DNA of 64,000 bases from Prevotellaceae bacterium UBA4361 (GTDB lineage Bacteria; Bacteroidota; Bacteroidia; Bacteroidales; Bacteroidaceae), in contig DGSN01000077.1 of assembly GCA_002393575.1 (NCBI GenBank), positions 1 to 64,000 on the forward strand, given 5' to 3'. The stretch's first letter is position 1. Every line of letters starts with the position of its first letter. Below are positions 17,898 to 26,487 of this stretch, piece after piece. The notes beneath the pieces were generated by a model. The model did not search any database and had not been told where the DNA came from. It saw only the letters and a list, made by a program, of their open reading frames with translations. A program made the translations under genes and the position numbers.

Positions 17898-20453
17898 TCA
17901 AATCTCTTCGAGCTTCTCGCCATCCTTCATGCCGTAGCCATAACCATAGCCGTAACCATAGCCATAGCCGTAACCATAGCCCTTACCATAGCCGTATCGA
18001 CCACCATAACGTCCATAGTTGCCATAACTACTATAACCTCTACCATAACCCTTATTACCGTAACGATTATAGCCTGAAGAAGATTCTGCTTTTTCAGCAT
18101 TGAAGATAAGGTTTACATTTGGCAAACGACCATCTTCACTGAGTTCGTTGATAAGGTCACAGTCAGCCTTCAGAGAATAATTTGCACGAACGACATATAG
18201 ACACACATCGGCAAACTTAGCAATCGCAACCGTATCCGAAACAACACCAATAGGAGCAGTATCGAGAAGGATGTAGTCGTACTTTTCCTTCAAGTGTTCA
18301 ATTGCACGGCCAAGATTCTCGCGTTCAAGCAACTCTGCTGGGTTTGGCGGAATAGGACCAGCTGGAAGGATATCAAGATTTGGACTGATGCCAGAATTCT
18401 GAACAAGAGAATCAAGGAATTCGATATCATCAGGGTCGCGTGACAAATAGTTCGACAAACCCTTATCAGTATCAGAAAGGTCAAACAGACTTGCCAAACG
18501 AGGTTTACGAATATCAAGTCCCAATAGAATCACTTTCTTTCCTACGAATGCAATACTTGCACCAAGGTTGGATGCGATAGATGTCTTACCTTCACCTGCC
18601 GATGTAGATGTAAACATAATAACCTTCTTACCAGCCTCAAGAACGAATGGCAGATTTGAACGCAATGTACGATATACCTCCACCATCACACTATTACGGT
18701 TCTCCTGTACCACAACAGTACGGTCACCCTTTTCAAGAGCCTTCACGTATGGAATTGTTCCTAACAATGGCACATGAGTGAGTTTAGCAAGATCCTCGCG
18801 AGTTTCAATTCTGTAACGGAAGAACTGGCGGATGAAATAAATCAAGAATGGTAGAACAAAGCCAATTGCAAATGCAATCAGATAAATCAGCTTCGATTTA
18901 GGAGAAATTGGACCACCACCAAGGATAGGCTCTTCAATCATCTTACCCTTGTATGCAGCAGATGCAAGCGTTATGGCATTCTCCTCACGTTTCTGCAAAA
19001 GCATCAGGTAAAGACCAGCCTTAACTTCCTTCTGGCGATTGATGTCAACCATAGCACGTTCCTTGGTAGGAGCAGCACTAATACGGCTCGCATACTTATT
19101 CTGCTGTCCCTGAAGATTGTTTTTCTGAATATTGTACTGGCGTTTTGTACTTGCCAAAGAGGATTTGATACCCGAGAGCAACATTTCCATTTGGTTCGTT
19201 ACAACTGTCACTGTAGGACTGGTTTCAGAAACAGTGCGAAGCAAACGAGAACGTTCAAGTGCTTGTTCGTTATACTTAGCCATCATAGAAGTAAGAGTAG
19301 GATCCCTCAAACCTACATTCGATGGAATAACCTGAAGATGATTGCTTGGATTATTCACGTAATCAATCAGATAGTCCAGCAAGTTCATTTGAGTGGAGAG
19401 ATCAACAATCTGAGTCTCATAACTTAATTGCTGAGAAGCATCCATTTGAGTATTAGCAGCATAGTCGGTAATACCAGCAGCACGCTTGTACTGTTCCAAC
19501 TCAGCCTCAGTAGTATTCAACTCTTTGCTAATGATGCCCAAACGCTCGTCGATGAAATCAGCCGTTCTGCTTGCTTCAGCAAGGTTGTCTATATTCGCAT
19601 CATCGTTATACACATCCCCCAAACGAATCAAGTAATCTCTTGCACGTTCAGGGATATTGTCAACCATGGAAATCAAGGCAATTGAGGTAGATTTAGAAGT
19701 AGGAGAAATACGCAAACGACCTGCGTAAGAACCAGCCATAGGAAGCAACGGACGGATATAAGCATGAATAGGTCGTTCCACAATATAAGGGTTATAGTCC
19801 TTATTATTCTGGGCATACCTTGAGAACATCAAGAGAGGATTCTTCTCAACACGAATATCTCCGAACGAGCACTTGATAATCGAAGGGAAAGCAGTCAGCA
19901 CCTTGTTGATTTCAGATTCATAATAACGAATCTTCACCTGGAGGTTCTTCTGATCATCAGTTTGCATTTCCACCTCGATGGTCGTGTCAAGAGAGTCAAG
20001 CAACTCATTGTCATAATCAACCAAGAAAGGAACATACTTATTATAGATTTCATGATCCTTCAAACGGCCCTCCTGCATATAAGTTGTATAGAGTTTTAGT
20101 TCCTTGACAACACGCTTATTCAAAGTACGCGTTGCGAGAACTTCAACTTCATTGTCGAAACCCGCACTATTGTTCTTCAATCCAAGTTCACTGAAAGTAC
20201 TACTGATAGATGAAGAATATCTGCGTTCCTGATCCTTAATGAGCATCTTCGAACTAACACTGTAAATAGGAGTCTGGAATTTCAAATAAACCTTAGCTAT
20301 TGCCAAACAAGCAATAATCGAAGCTAAAATCCACCATTTGTAACGCAGAAGAAGATACCATAGAATGCGAATGTCAAAACTTGACTCTTCCACCATTTGG
20401 TTGGCTTGGAAATCACCATAGCCATAGCCACCTTGTTTTTCTGAATCTTGCAT
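17898..20453 (-). CDS. Exopolysaccharide chain-length protein fused to a tyrosine kinase (Wzz/BY-kinase)
   Basis: 851 residues. An N-terminal membrane helix near residues 31-50 (LLLRYKWWILASIIACLAI), a large periplasmic coiled-coil Wzz/GNVR region (about 60-500), a second helix (LIYLIAFAIGFVLPFLIYFI, about 517-536), then a cytoplasmic BY-kinase: Walker A STSAGEGKTSIASNLG near 610-625, Walker A' LLGLDIRKPRL, Walker B YDYILLDTAPIG. The C-terminus is a Tyr/Gly run of GYG units, the likely autophosphorylation cluster; a YGYG patch also occurs at the N-terminus. Such proteins control polysaccharide polymer length and export. No glycosyltransferases or Wza are adjacent. A promoter fits at 20549-20579. 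Confidence 0.93.
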   Translation of the reverse strand: MQDSEKQGGYGYGDFQANQMVEESSFDIRILWYLLLRYKWWILASIIACLAIAKVYLKFQTPIYSVSSKMLIKDQERRYSSSISSTFSELGLKNNSAGFDNEVEVLATRTLNKRVVKELKLYTTYMQEGRLKDHEIYNKYVPFLVDYDNELLDSLDTTIEVEMQTDDQKNLQVKIRYYESEINKVLTAFPSIIKCSFGDIRVEKNPLLMFSRYAQNNKDYNPYIVERPIHAYIRPLLPMAGSYAGRLRISPTSKSTSIALISMVDNIPERARDYLIRLGDVYNDDANIDNLAEASRTADFIDERLGIISKELNTTEAELEQYKRAAGITDYAANTQMDASQQLSYETQIVDLSTQMNLLDYLIDYVNNPSNHLQVIPSNVGLRDPTLTSMMAKYNEQALERSRLLRTVSETSPTVTVVTNQMEMLLSGIKSSLASTKRQYNIQKNNLQGQQNKYASRISAAPTKERAMVDINRQKEVKAGLYLMLLQKREENAITLASAAYKGKMIEEPILGGGPISPKSKLIYLIAFAIGFVLPFLIYFIRQFFRYRIETREDLAKLTHVPLLGTIPYVKALEKGDRTVVVQENRNSVMVEVYRTLRSNLPFVLEAGKKVIMFTSTSAGEGKTSIASNLGASIAFVGKKVILLGLDIRKPRLASLFDLSDTDKGLSNYLSRDPDDIEFLDSLVQNSGISPNLDILPAGPIPPNPAELLERENLGRAIEHLKEKYDYILLDTAPIGVVSDTVAIAKFADVCLYVVRANYSLKADCDLINELSEDGRLPNVNLIFNAEKAESSSGYNRYGNKGYGRGYSSYGNYGRYGGRYGYGKGYGYGYGYGYGYGYGYGMKDGEKLEEI
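17935..18065. repeat. Hexanucleotide CATAGC/CGTAAC repeats encoding the Tyr-Gly tail
   Basis: On the plus strand the run reads as repeated CCATAG/CCGTAA six-base steps, coding for alternating Tyr and Gly. Six-base units keep the frame, so slippage would change tail length by two residues at a time without breaking the gene. Confidence 0.8.
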
Positions 20454-20860
20454 AAAAATTAAAAAGCTTTTTATTTAAATATTAATTTTTCAACTTAACT
20501 TGCTTAAAGATTGATTTATAGAATTCGCCTATATGCACAAATTGCCTGCAAAATTACGGAAATTTGCCGATATGACAAAACAAAAGAATAAAAAACGTAG
20601 TAATCGTTATAAAATAACTTGATACGTTTTCTTTTATGAAAGAAATAAAAGAATTAGAAGATAACCATCCTTGAACGCATGGGGCAACGCTTTCAAGAAT
20701 TATATCAAAATTTGCCTGTTTTTTCGTTTTATACCAACACACTTTTTAGAAAGAAATCATTTCTATCCGAAGACGAACCATATCATTTGTACCTATTTAA
20801 TTTAATCAAGGCGCAACAAAAATGGCATTAACAACAAATAATATCAGTCATTGAACAATA
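20454..20860. other. AT-rich gap with the BY-kinase promoter
   Basis: 407 bp without a gene. The minus strand has TTTG (20576-20579) and TAATTTTG (20549-20556), spaced 19 bp, giving a leader of roughly 90 nt before the kinase gene. Nothing else is recognisable; the word-type repeats seen in other gaps are absent. Confidence 0.6.
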
Positions 20861-21574
20861 CTAAACAGTAAGAAGCCAAATAGCCATCAATGCAAAGAGG
20901 AAGGCTGAAATCATGTTAATCGCTCTCTGGAACAATTTCATCCTATGCTCAAATCTTTTCGCACTCGACAACATAGTCTGACGAATAAAATAGGCAATGA
21001 TAAAAACAGGAACGACAGCAGAAAAAGAGAAAAACAAAGGAACCAGCCAACCAACATGCGATGTGAGCCCCAAAGGGAGCATCATGCCAAAATAAAAAAC
21101 AGCACTTTCAGGACAAAATGCAAAAGCCAACAACAAGCCTAAAACGAAAGCACCCATTTTGCCATGAGCGCGAATTATCTGCTTATTGTTATGACATGAA
21201 TCATGACGATGGTGTTGATGAAATGCCCTGTACAAAAAAAATGCAGATAGCAATAACAATAAATAAGGTACAACATCCTCAGCCTTCGACAAAAGGCTTT
21301 GGACAGCATCAATCCTCAATCCGTTAGAAACAACAAACATGAGCATCCATCCAAGCACAGAGTAAGTAGCCATCCTCCCCAAAGCATAAAGAGCAGCACG
21401 GACGAAAAAGACACGGTGATATTTGTCATGATTCGCCAGGTAAGTTAAAGCAGAGATATTAATAGCCAATTGACATGGATTCAATGCTACCATCAATCCA
21501 AGCAATAAAGCAGTCAACAGAGGTAAATCTGTTGACTGCAACAATCGGTTTAATATATCTTCAGTAAAGGCCAC
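20861..21574 (-). CDS. CcdA/DsbD-like membrane protein (ArsG-type permease family)
   Basis: 237 residues with six to seven membrane helices. The first helix contains ALNPCQLAINISALTYL and the fourth AFCPESAVFYFGMMLPL; each has the conserved Cys after Asn-Pro or before Pro that defines CcdA/DsbD transmembrane electron carriers. The helix lead matches Bacteroidetes proteins named ArsG-family permeases, but no ars genes are nearby, so a thiol-redox or export role is inferred from family only. A loop HQHHRHDSCHNN (about residues 118-130) is His-rich and may bind metal. The gene starts 11 bp after the AspT/YidE-like gene and is certainly cotranscribed with it. Confidence 0.8.
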   Translation of the reverse strand: MAFTEDILNRLLQSTDLPLLTALLLGLMVALNPCQLAINISALTYLANHDKYHRVFFVRAALYALGRMATYSVLGWMLMFVVSNGLRIDAVQSLLSKAEDVVPYLLLLLSAFFLYRAFHQHHRHDSCHNNKQIIRAHGKMGAFVLGLLLAFAFCPESAVFYFGMMLPLGLTSHVGWLVPLFFSFSAVVPVFIIAYFIRQTMLSSAKRFEHRMKLFQRAINMISAFLFALMAIWLLTV

Positions 21575-21585
21575 TATTCAGTCAG

Positions 21586-23301
21586 TTATGAGCAAAGCAT
21601 CAAAATGAGAATCTGAGCCGTAATAATCCTCATAAACATCGAGAGCGGATAAACCGTAGAATAGCCGACCGAAGGGATGTCGTTATTTGCAGTAGCAGTA
21701 GAATATGCCAACGCAGGTGGGTCAGTAGTAGCTCCCGCCATCATACCCATAATCGAGAAATAGTTCTGCTTATACTTCCATCTCATAATAACGCCAACCA
21801 CCAGCAACGGAATCGTAGTGATAAGGAAACCGTAGAGCACATAAAGCAAGCCACCATGCATCACCGTTTCCAAGAAGTTGCCACCCGCCTTGATGCCAAC
21901 ACTTGCCAAGAACAGCACAAGTCCAATGTCTCGAATCATCAACGAAGCAGAGTTCGTTGTATATGCCACCAAACGCAATTTGAAACCGAATCGCCCCACC
22001 AAAATCGCAATAATAAGAGGACCGCCAGCCAAGCCCAGTTTCACAGGCATCGACATTCCAACGTTGAACTCCATACTACCGAAAATGATACCAACCATAA
22101 TTCCAACGAAAATCGTCAGCAGATTTGGTTTGTCGAGACGATTGGCCTGGTTACCAATCTTGTTTTCAAAGCGATCCACCGCATCCTTTGGTCCCACCAC
22201 CGTCAAACGGTCGCCAACCTGCAGCGTAACATTCGGCGAAGCAAACAGTTCAATGCCCGAACGGAAAATACGAGTGACATTGACACCATAAATGCTCGAT
22301 GGATGCAGCGAACCCAACGTATGTCCATTGATTTTGTCCTTCGTGACAAGCAACCTTCTCGACGACATCGGAACATCCTGCTTGTCCCATTCCACCTTTA
22401 CCTCCTTACCAATAAATGCTGTAATCGCCTCACTGTCCTCCTCGCCACAAACAATGTAGAGTAAGTCACCCAGTTTCAGAACCGTGTCCTTGGTAGGCAG
22501 CGTGACATGTCCCTCATGCAAAAGGCGTGAGCACACGAAATCGCGTCCCAAGAAATTACGAACCTGTAGAATCGTCTTGCCGTCAATCAGAGGGTTTACC
22601 AGCTCAATGTGCATCAGATGCGGTTTCAGCGCAGAGGCATTGCCATTGTGCTGATTATAGTCATCCTCTTCCTTCTGGAAATTCACCTTGAAAATATAAC
22701 GAATCGCAATGATAGAACCAATAATACCTATCACACCAAGAGGATAAGCACAGGCATAGCCATTAGCAATCACAGGAATACTTCCACCAAAATGCTCCGC
22801 ACCTATCTGGTCCAAAGCAGCATTCGCAGCACCAAGTCCAGGGGTGTTCGTCACAGCACCACAAAGCACACCCACCATCATCGGCAGTGTACTTGGGTCG
22901 TTCCTATCCATGAAGCCATAGTAGATGGTCAGCATCACAACTATGTTCATCAGGATGATGGCCAGTGCGCCCATGTTCAGCTTGATGCCGTTACCCTTCA
23001 GCGAAGTGAAGAAAGAAGGACCCACCTGCAAGCCAATGGAATAGACAAACAGAATGAGACCGAAATCCTGAATGAAGTTCAACACGCTCAATGGCTCCGA
23101 AGTAAATCCATACTGCTGGACACCTATGTTCAGGAAGTGCCCAGCCAGGATGCCAACGAAAAGCACGAACGTGACACCCAACGAAACACCACCTATTTTA
23201 AACTTGCCCAAATAAACGCCCAACGAAATCACCGCTGAATACAACAACACGATGTGCGCTATAGAAGAGCCATCTGTAATGAGTTTTGAAAGCCAATCCA
23301 T
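21586..23301 (-). CDS. AspT/YidE/YbjL-type transporter
   Basis: 571 residues. Two halves of five or six helices (residues about 15-200 and 390-571) share the duplicated antiporter motif; the first half has NTPGLGAANAAL and the second TTDPPALAYSTATAN at equivalent sites. Two TrkA-C (RCK-C) domains lie between them (about 215-380: MHIELVNPLIDGKTI and SSRRLLVTKDKINGHTLGS). The family includes the aspartate:alanine exchanger AspT, but most members have no known substrate. A minus-strand TAAATTTG box (23348-23355) could be its -7 element. Operon with the CcdA-like gene. Confidence 0.9.
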   Translation of the reverse strand: MDWLSKLITDGSSIAHIVLLYSAVISLGVYLGKFKIGGVSLGVTFVLFVGILAGHFLNIGVQQYGFTSEPLSVLNFIQDFGLILFVYSIGLQVGPSFFTSLKGNGIKLNMGALAIILMNIVVMLTIYYGFMDRNDPSTLPMMVGVLCGAVTNTPGLGAANAALDQIGAEHFGGSIPVIANGYACAYPLGVIGIIGSIIAIRYIFKVNFQKEEDDYNQHNGNASALKPHLMHIELVNPLIDGKTILQVRNFLGRDFVCSRLLHEGHVTLPTKDTVLKLGDLLYIVCGEEDSEAITAFIGKEVKVEWDKQDVPMSSRRLLVTKDKINGHTLGSLHPSSIYGVNVTRIFRSGIELFASPNVTLQVGDRLTVVGPKDAVDRFENKIGNQANRLDKPNLLTIFVGIMVGIIFGSMEFNVGMSMPVKLGLAGGPLIIAILVGRFGFKLRLVAYTTNSASLMIRDIGLVLFLASVGIKAGGNFLETVMHGGLLYVLYGFLITTIPLLVVGVIMRWKYKQNYFSIMGMMAGATTDPPALAYSTATANNDIPSVGYSTVYPLSMFMRIITAQILILMLCS

Positions 23302-23500
23302 CCTCTGAAATTATTCTTTTTACTAAAGCTATTGAACTAATCGACTGCAAATTTAAACATTTTTTTTCATCCGCATCGCATGGCATGATGAAAAAGAAGT
23401 ATTTTTTAGTATTTCCTTCATCAGGTTTTCTCACACAAAAAGATGGCGTGGACGTAAAGGAGATGAGAAAAGTGGTAATTAAAAATAGAAAACTTCGGAA

Positions 23501-23525
23501 TTTCTGTGGAAAAACACTAACTTTG
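23501..23525 (+). promoter_or_regulatory. Likely promoter of the histidine phosphatase gene
   Basis: TAACTTTG at 23518-23525 is a full -7 box; the -33 site is weak (TTTC near 23501). The leader to 23581 would be about 48 nt. Confidence 0.5.
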
Positions 23526-23580
23526 CAACCATCTTCAAAGTTTATTATCACCACTTATCGTTACCATTCCTTATTGCTGC

Positions 23581-24111
23581 ATGGAAATCTATTTCATTCG
23601 CCACACCAGCGTGGCTGTACCCAAGGGCACTTGTTATGGACGAACGGACGTACCGTTGTCGGACACATTCGAGCAGGAAGCGTCGTTCACGAAAAGATTG
23701 TTGGATGGCATCCCGTTCGACAAGACATTCACCTCGCCTCTCACGCGTGCCGTTCGGTTGGCGTCTTTTTGCGGTTTCCCTGACGCAGAGCGGGATGCCA
23801 GGGTCTTGGAATTGGATTTCGGGGAATGGGAAATGAAAGGCTATGACGACCTATATAAGAACGACCCACGGTTTAGCTTTTGGTGTGATCATCATATCAC
23901 GCAACATACTCCTGGGGGTGAATGTGTAATGGATATGTTTCGCCGGGTAAAGGATTTCATCGATAATGTCAGGAAGATGAAATACCATCGCGTTGCAGTG
24001 TTTAGTCATGGTGGCGTTCTCGCACTGGCTCGTGTCGTTGCTGGCGAAGTATCTTTGGGACAGGCTTTTGAAGATGTTCCAAGCTATGGGAGCGTCTTGG
24101 TGTTAAAGTAA
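23581..24111 (+). CDS. Histidine phosphatase, alpha-ribazole phosphatase-like
   Basis: 176 residues. The N-terminal phospho-acceptor motif is IRHTSV (Arg6-His7-Thr8, where most members have RHG), with TSPLTRAVRLA giving the conserved Arg, ELDFGEWEM the acid, and FSHGG the second His. The length and the GTCYGRTDVPL segment fit the CobC branch, which dephosphorylates alpha-ribazole-5'-phosphate in cobamide synthesis. No cobalamin genes are adjacent, so the substrate is tentative. A GAAAAGTGAAAAGTGG repeat follows the stop directly. Confidence 0.8.
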   Translation: MEIYFIRHTSVAVPKGTCYGRTDVPLSDTFEQEASFTKRLLDGIPFDKTFTSPLTRAVRLASFCGFPDAERDARVLELDFGEWEMKGYDDLYKNDPRFSFWCDHHITQHTPGGECVMDMFRRVKDFIDNVRKMKYHRVAVFSHGGVLALARVVAGEVSLGQAFEDVPSYGSVLVLK

Positions 24112-24194
24112 AATAATGAAAAGTGAAAAGTGGAAAATGCCATCCGGCTTGTTTGCGAAATTTTTCACTTTTCACTTCTCACATTTCACTTTAT
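24112..24194. repeat. GTGAAAAGTG palindrome with GCCATCCGGCTT core
   Basis: AATGAAAAGTGAAAAGTGG on the left, the core GCCATCCGGCTT at 24139-24150, and TTTTTCACTTTTCACTTCTC on the right form a hairpin between two convergent 3' ends. The position suits a bidirectional terminator. Confidence 0.75.
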
Positions 24195-24662
24195 TCACTC
24201 CACCGAAGGAATAGGAACTTGCCGATTGATGGCTTCGTTGAAGGAAATGATGGTTTCCGAACGGCTCAGTCCCAATGGCTGGAGCTTGTCGTGGATAATC
24301 GTCAAGAGGTCGTGATTGTTCTTTGCGTAGATTTTGATGAACATGTCGTATTCCCCTGTAGTGTAATGACACTCAACCACTTGAGGTATCTTTTCGAGTT
24401 CGTTAACGACATTGTCGAACGAACCTGGGTCTTTCAAGAACAACCCAATGTAAGCACAGGTTTCATATCCCATTTTTTCGGGGTCGAACTGGTAGTGAGT
24501 ACCCTTTATCACACCCATCTTTGTCAGTTTCGAAATGCGCTGATGAATCGCAGCTCCCGAAACATTGCACGCCCTTGCCACTTCGAGGAAAGGTACACGA
24601 GCATTGTCAGCAATCATTTGAAGTATTTGCTGGTCTAATGCATCTAAAACACTTTGTCCCAT
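24195..24662 (-). CDS. Lrp/AsnC family transcription regulator
   Basis: 155 residues. The N-terminal HTH (LDALDQQILQMIADNARVPF, VSGAAIHQRISKLTKMG) and the C-terminal RAM domain with YTGEYDMFIKIYAKNNHDLL are typical. Such proteins sense amino acids and control their metabolism. The effector and targets are unknown. It is transcribed away from the methyltransferase gene; a TAACTTTG box (CAAAGTTA, 24732-24739) lies 70 bp upstream on its strand. Confidence 0.93.
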   Translation of the reverse strand: MGQSVLDALDQQILQMIADNARVPFLEVARACNVSGAAIHQRISKLTKMGVIKGTHYQFDPEKMGYETCAYIGLFLKDPGSFDNVVNELEKIPQVVECHYTTGEYDMFIKIYAKNNHDLLTIIHDKLQPLGLSRSETIISFNEAINRQVPIPSVE

Positions 24663-24802
24663 TTCTGATAAGTTAGTTTACATTTGTTTTATTCATGCCG
24701 AAAAAAGCATGGAATCTTTACGAATTTTTCGCAAAGTTAAGAATTTATCTTTCAATACTGAAGTTTTCAAGCAAAAAATCTATTCGTTCTGTATTATTTC
24801 GC

Positions 24803-24810
24803 TATTTTTG
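24803..24810 (+). promoter_or_regulatory. Possible -7 box for the rRNA methyltransferase gene
   Basis: TATTTTTG fits TAnnTTTG; the -33 region is weak. A repeat block (GTGAAAAGTGAA, TTAGCTCGCTGTAGCC, ACTCAAAAACTTAAAAACTC) fills the 120 bp between it and the start codon, so the leader would carry a repeat. Confidence 0.4.
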
Positions 24811-24934
24811 CATCCAAAAATATCGTGGGAGTGAAAAGTGAAAAGTGAATCTTTAGCTCGCTGTAGCCAAAAATTGCTATCAAGCGAGAACTCACAAACT
24901 CAAAAACTTAAAAACTCAAAAACTTAATTGAAAA

Positions 24935-26329
24935 ATGATTCCTGTTCCTGAAGCGTTTATCGGACAAATGTCTGCACTCCTCGGTGAAGACGACACAAAA
25001 TTATTTCTTTCCGCTCTTTCTGCTCTTCCTCCTGTCTCTGTTCGAGTGAATGCAGAGAAAGACGGAAAGGCTGAAGGCGACGAGATTCCTTGGTGCCCAC
25101 TCGGTATATATCTGAAAGAACGTCCGTCTTTCACGTTCGACCCATTGTTTCATGCTGGCACATACTATGTGCAGGAAGCATCGTCGATGTTTCTTTCTCA
25201 TGTCTTACGAAAATTCATTCCAAACAACGACAACGCATCGCCCATCATGGCACTTGACTTATGCGCTGCGCCAGGAGGAAAATCCACACTCACATTGTCG
25301 TCATTGCCTTCGGGTTCGTTGCTCGTGGCAAACGAGGCGGTGAGGCAAAGGGCAAACATCTTGGCTGAGAACCTGACGAAATGGGGAAATCCCAATGTCA
25401 TCGTCACGAACAACTATGCTGAAGACTTCCAGCCACTTGGTTCCGTCTTCGACCTCATTGTTTGCGATGTTCCCTGTTCGGGTGAAGGCATGTTCCGAAA
25501 AGACCCAGAGAGCATTTCGGAATGGAGTCTTCAGAACGTGGATAAGTGTCGAAATAGACAGCGAAACATCATACAGCAGATTTGGCCGTGCCTCAAGACG
25601 GGCGGTATTCTCATCTACTCCACATGTACCTATAACACGGCAGAGAACGAGGAAAACATAGAATGGATTCGGCATGAAACGAATGCAGAAGTATTGGATT
25701 GCGAAGCTGATGCCAGCTGGGGCATAACGGGCAATTTGCTTGAGGGGCAAGACTTTCCATGTTACCGCTTTTTACCCCATCGCACCAAGGGAGAAGGCTT
25801 TTTCCTTGCAGCACTCCGCAAAACGGATGACGATGGCAGCACGACCAGCATCCCTAAAGCGAAAAAGCTGAAGCCCAGCAAACAAAGCACAGCTGTCCCT
25901 GCTGAAATCAAAAACTGGATACATGATTCGGAACAATTTGCTTTTCGCTTCGATGAGAAAAAACAATTATTCAGTGCTTTTCCCAAGGCTTTCTCAAGTA
26001 TTTTAGAGCAAGCACTGTCTTCCCTCAGTGTCATCCATTACGGCATTCGTATGGCAACCACGAAGGGCAAAAACGTACTTCAACCATTACCTTCACTTGC
26101 TCTAAGCAATTCACTGAACATCAATTCTTTCCATCAATACGAATTGACATACGAACAAGCCATCTCGTTTCTGCGGACAGAAAGTCTCGTTTTGAGTGCA
26201 GACACTCCGAACGGTTTTATTCTCGTCACTTACAAGAACCATCCGCTTGGGTTTGTCAAGAACTTGGGTTCTCGTGCCAACAATCTCTACCCCTCCGAAT
26301 GGCGTATTCGAAAGATAATAGTAAGTTAA
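24935..26329 (+). CDS. rRNA cytosine-C5 methyltransferase (RsmF/NOL1-NOP2-Sun family)
   Basis: 464 residues. The N-terminal part has VSVRVNAEK and the YVQEASSMF block. The SAM-binding core shows LDLCAAPGGKST (about 106-117), then VCDVPCSGEGMFRKDP with the active-site Cys, and the catalytic IYSTCTYNTAENEENI. The C-terminal domain (about 330-464) is the PUA-like RNA-binding region of the RsmF group. The enzyme methylates C5 of a cytosine in 16S rRNA. The stop codon lies in a GTAAGTTAATAATTAAAAG word that starts a large palindrome, so the last residues are repeat-encoded. Confidence 0.92.
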   Translation: MIPVPEAFIGQMSALLGEDDTKLFLSALSALPPVSVRVNAEKDGKAEGDEIPWCPLGIYLKERPSFTFDPLFHAGTYYVQEASSMFLSHVLRKFIPNNDNASPIMALDLCAAPGGKSTLTLSSLPSGSLLVANEAVRQRANILAENLTKWGNPNVIVTNNYAEDFQPLGSVFDLIVCDVPCSGEGMFRKDPESISEWSLQNVDKCRNRQRNIIQQIWPCLKTGGILIYSTCTYNTAENEENIEWIRHETNAEVLDCEADASWGITGNLLEGQDFPCYRFLPHRTKGEGFFLAALRKTDDDGSTTSIPKAKKLKPSKQSTAVPAEIKNWIHDSEQFAFRFDEKKQLFSAFPKAFSSILEQALSSLSVIHYGIRMATTKGKNVLQPLPSLALSNSLNINSFHQYELTYEQAISFLRTESLVLSADTPNGFILVTYKNHPLGFVKNLGSRANNLYPSEWRIRKIIVS

Positions 26330-26448
26330 TAATTAAAAGTTAAAAATGGCTTTAGCGTTAGCATTGGCCTTTGGCTTTTTCCGTCCGGATAGCGAGCCAA
26401 CGCTAACAGCCAATGCTAATGCCATTTTAATTTTTAACTTTTAACTTA
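26326..26448. repeat. Large nested palindrome with CCGTCCGGATA core
   Basis: The outer arms are AGTTAATAATTAAAAGTTAA (26323-26345 area) and TTAATTTTTAACTTTTAACT (26426-26445 area). The inner arms are AATGGC / GCCATT and TTAGCGTTAGCATTGGC / GCCAATGCTAATGCC. The centre is CCGTCCGGATAG at 26381-26392. The whole 120 bp can fold on itself. It begins inside the methyltransferase stop region and ends 40 bp before the pectate lyase gene. Confidence 0.8.
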
Positions 26449-26487
26449 CCGAAGCTTTTAACTCTCTAAGACTCAACTATAACCATT

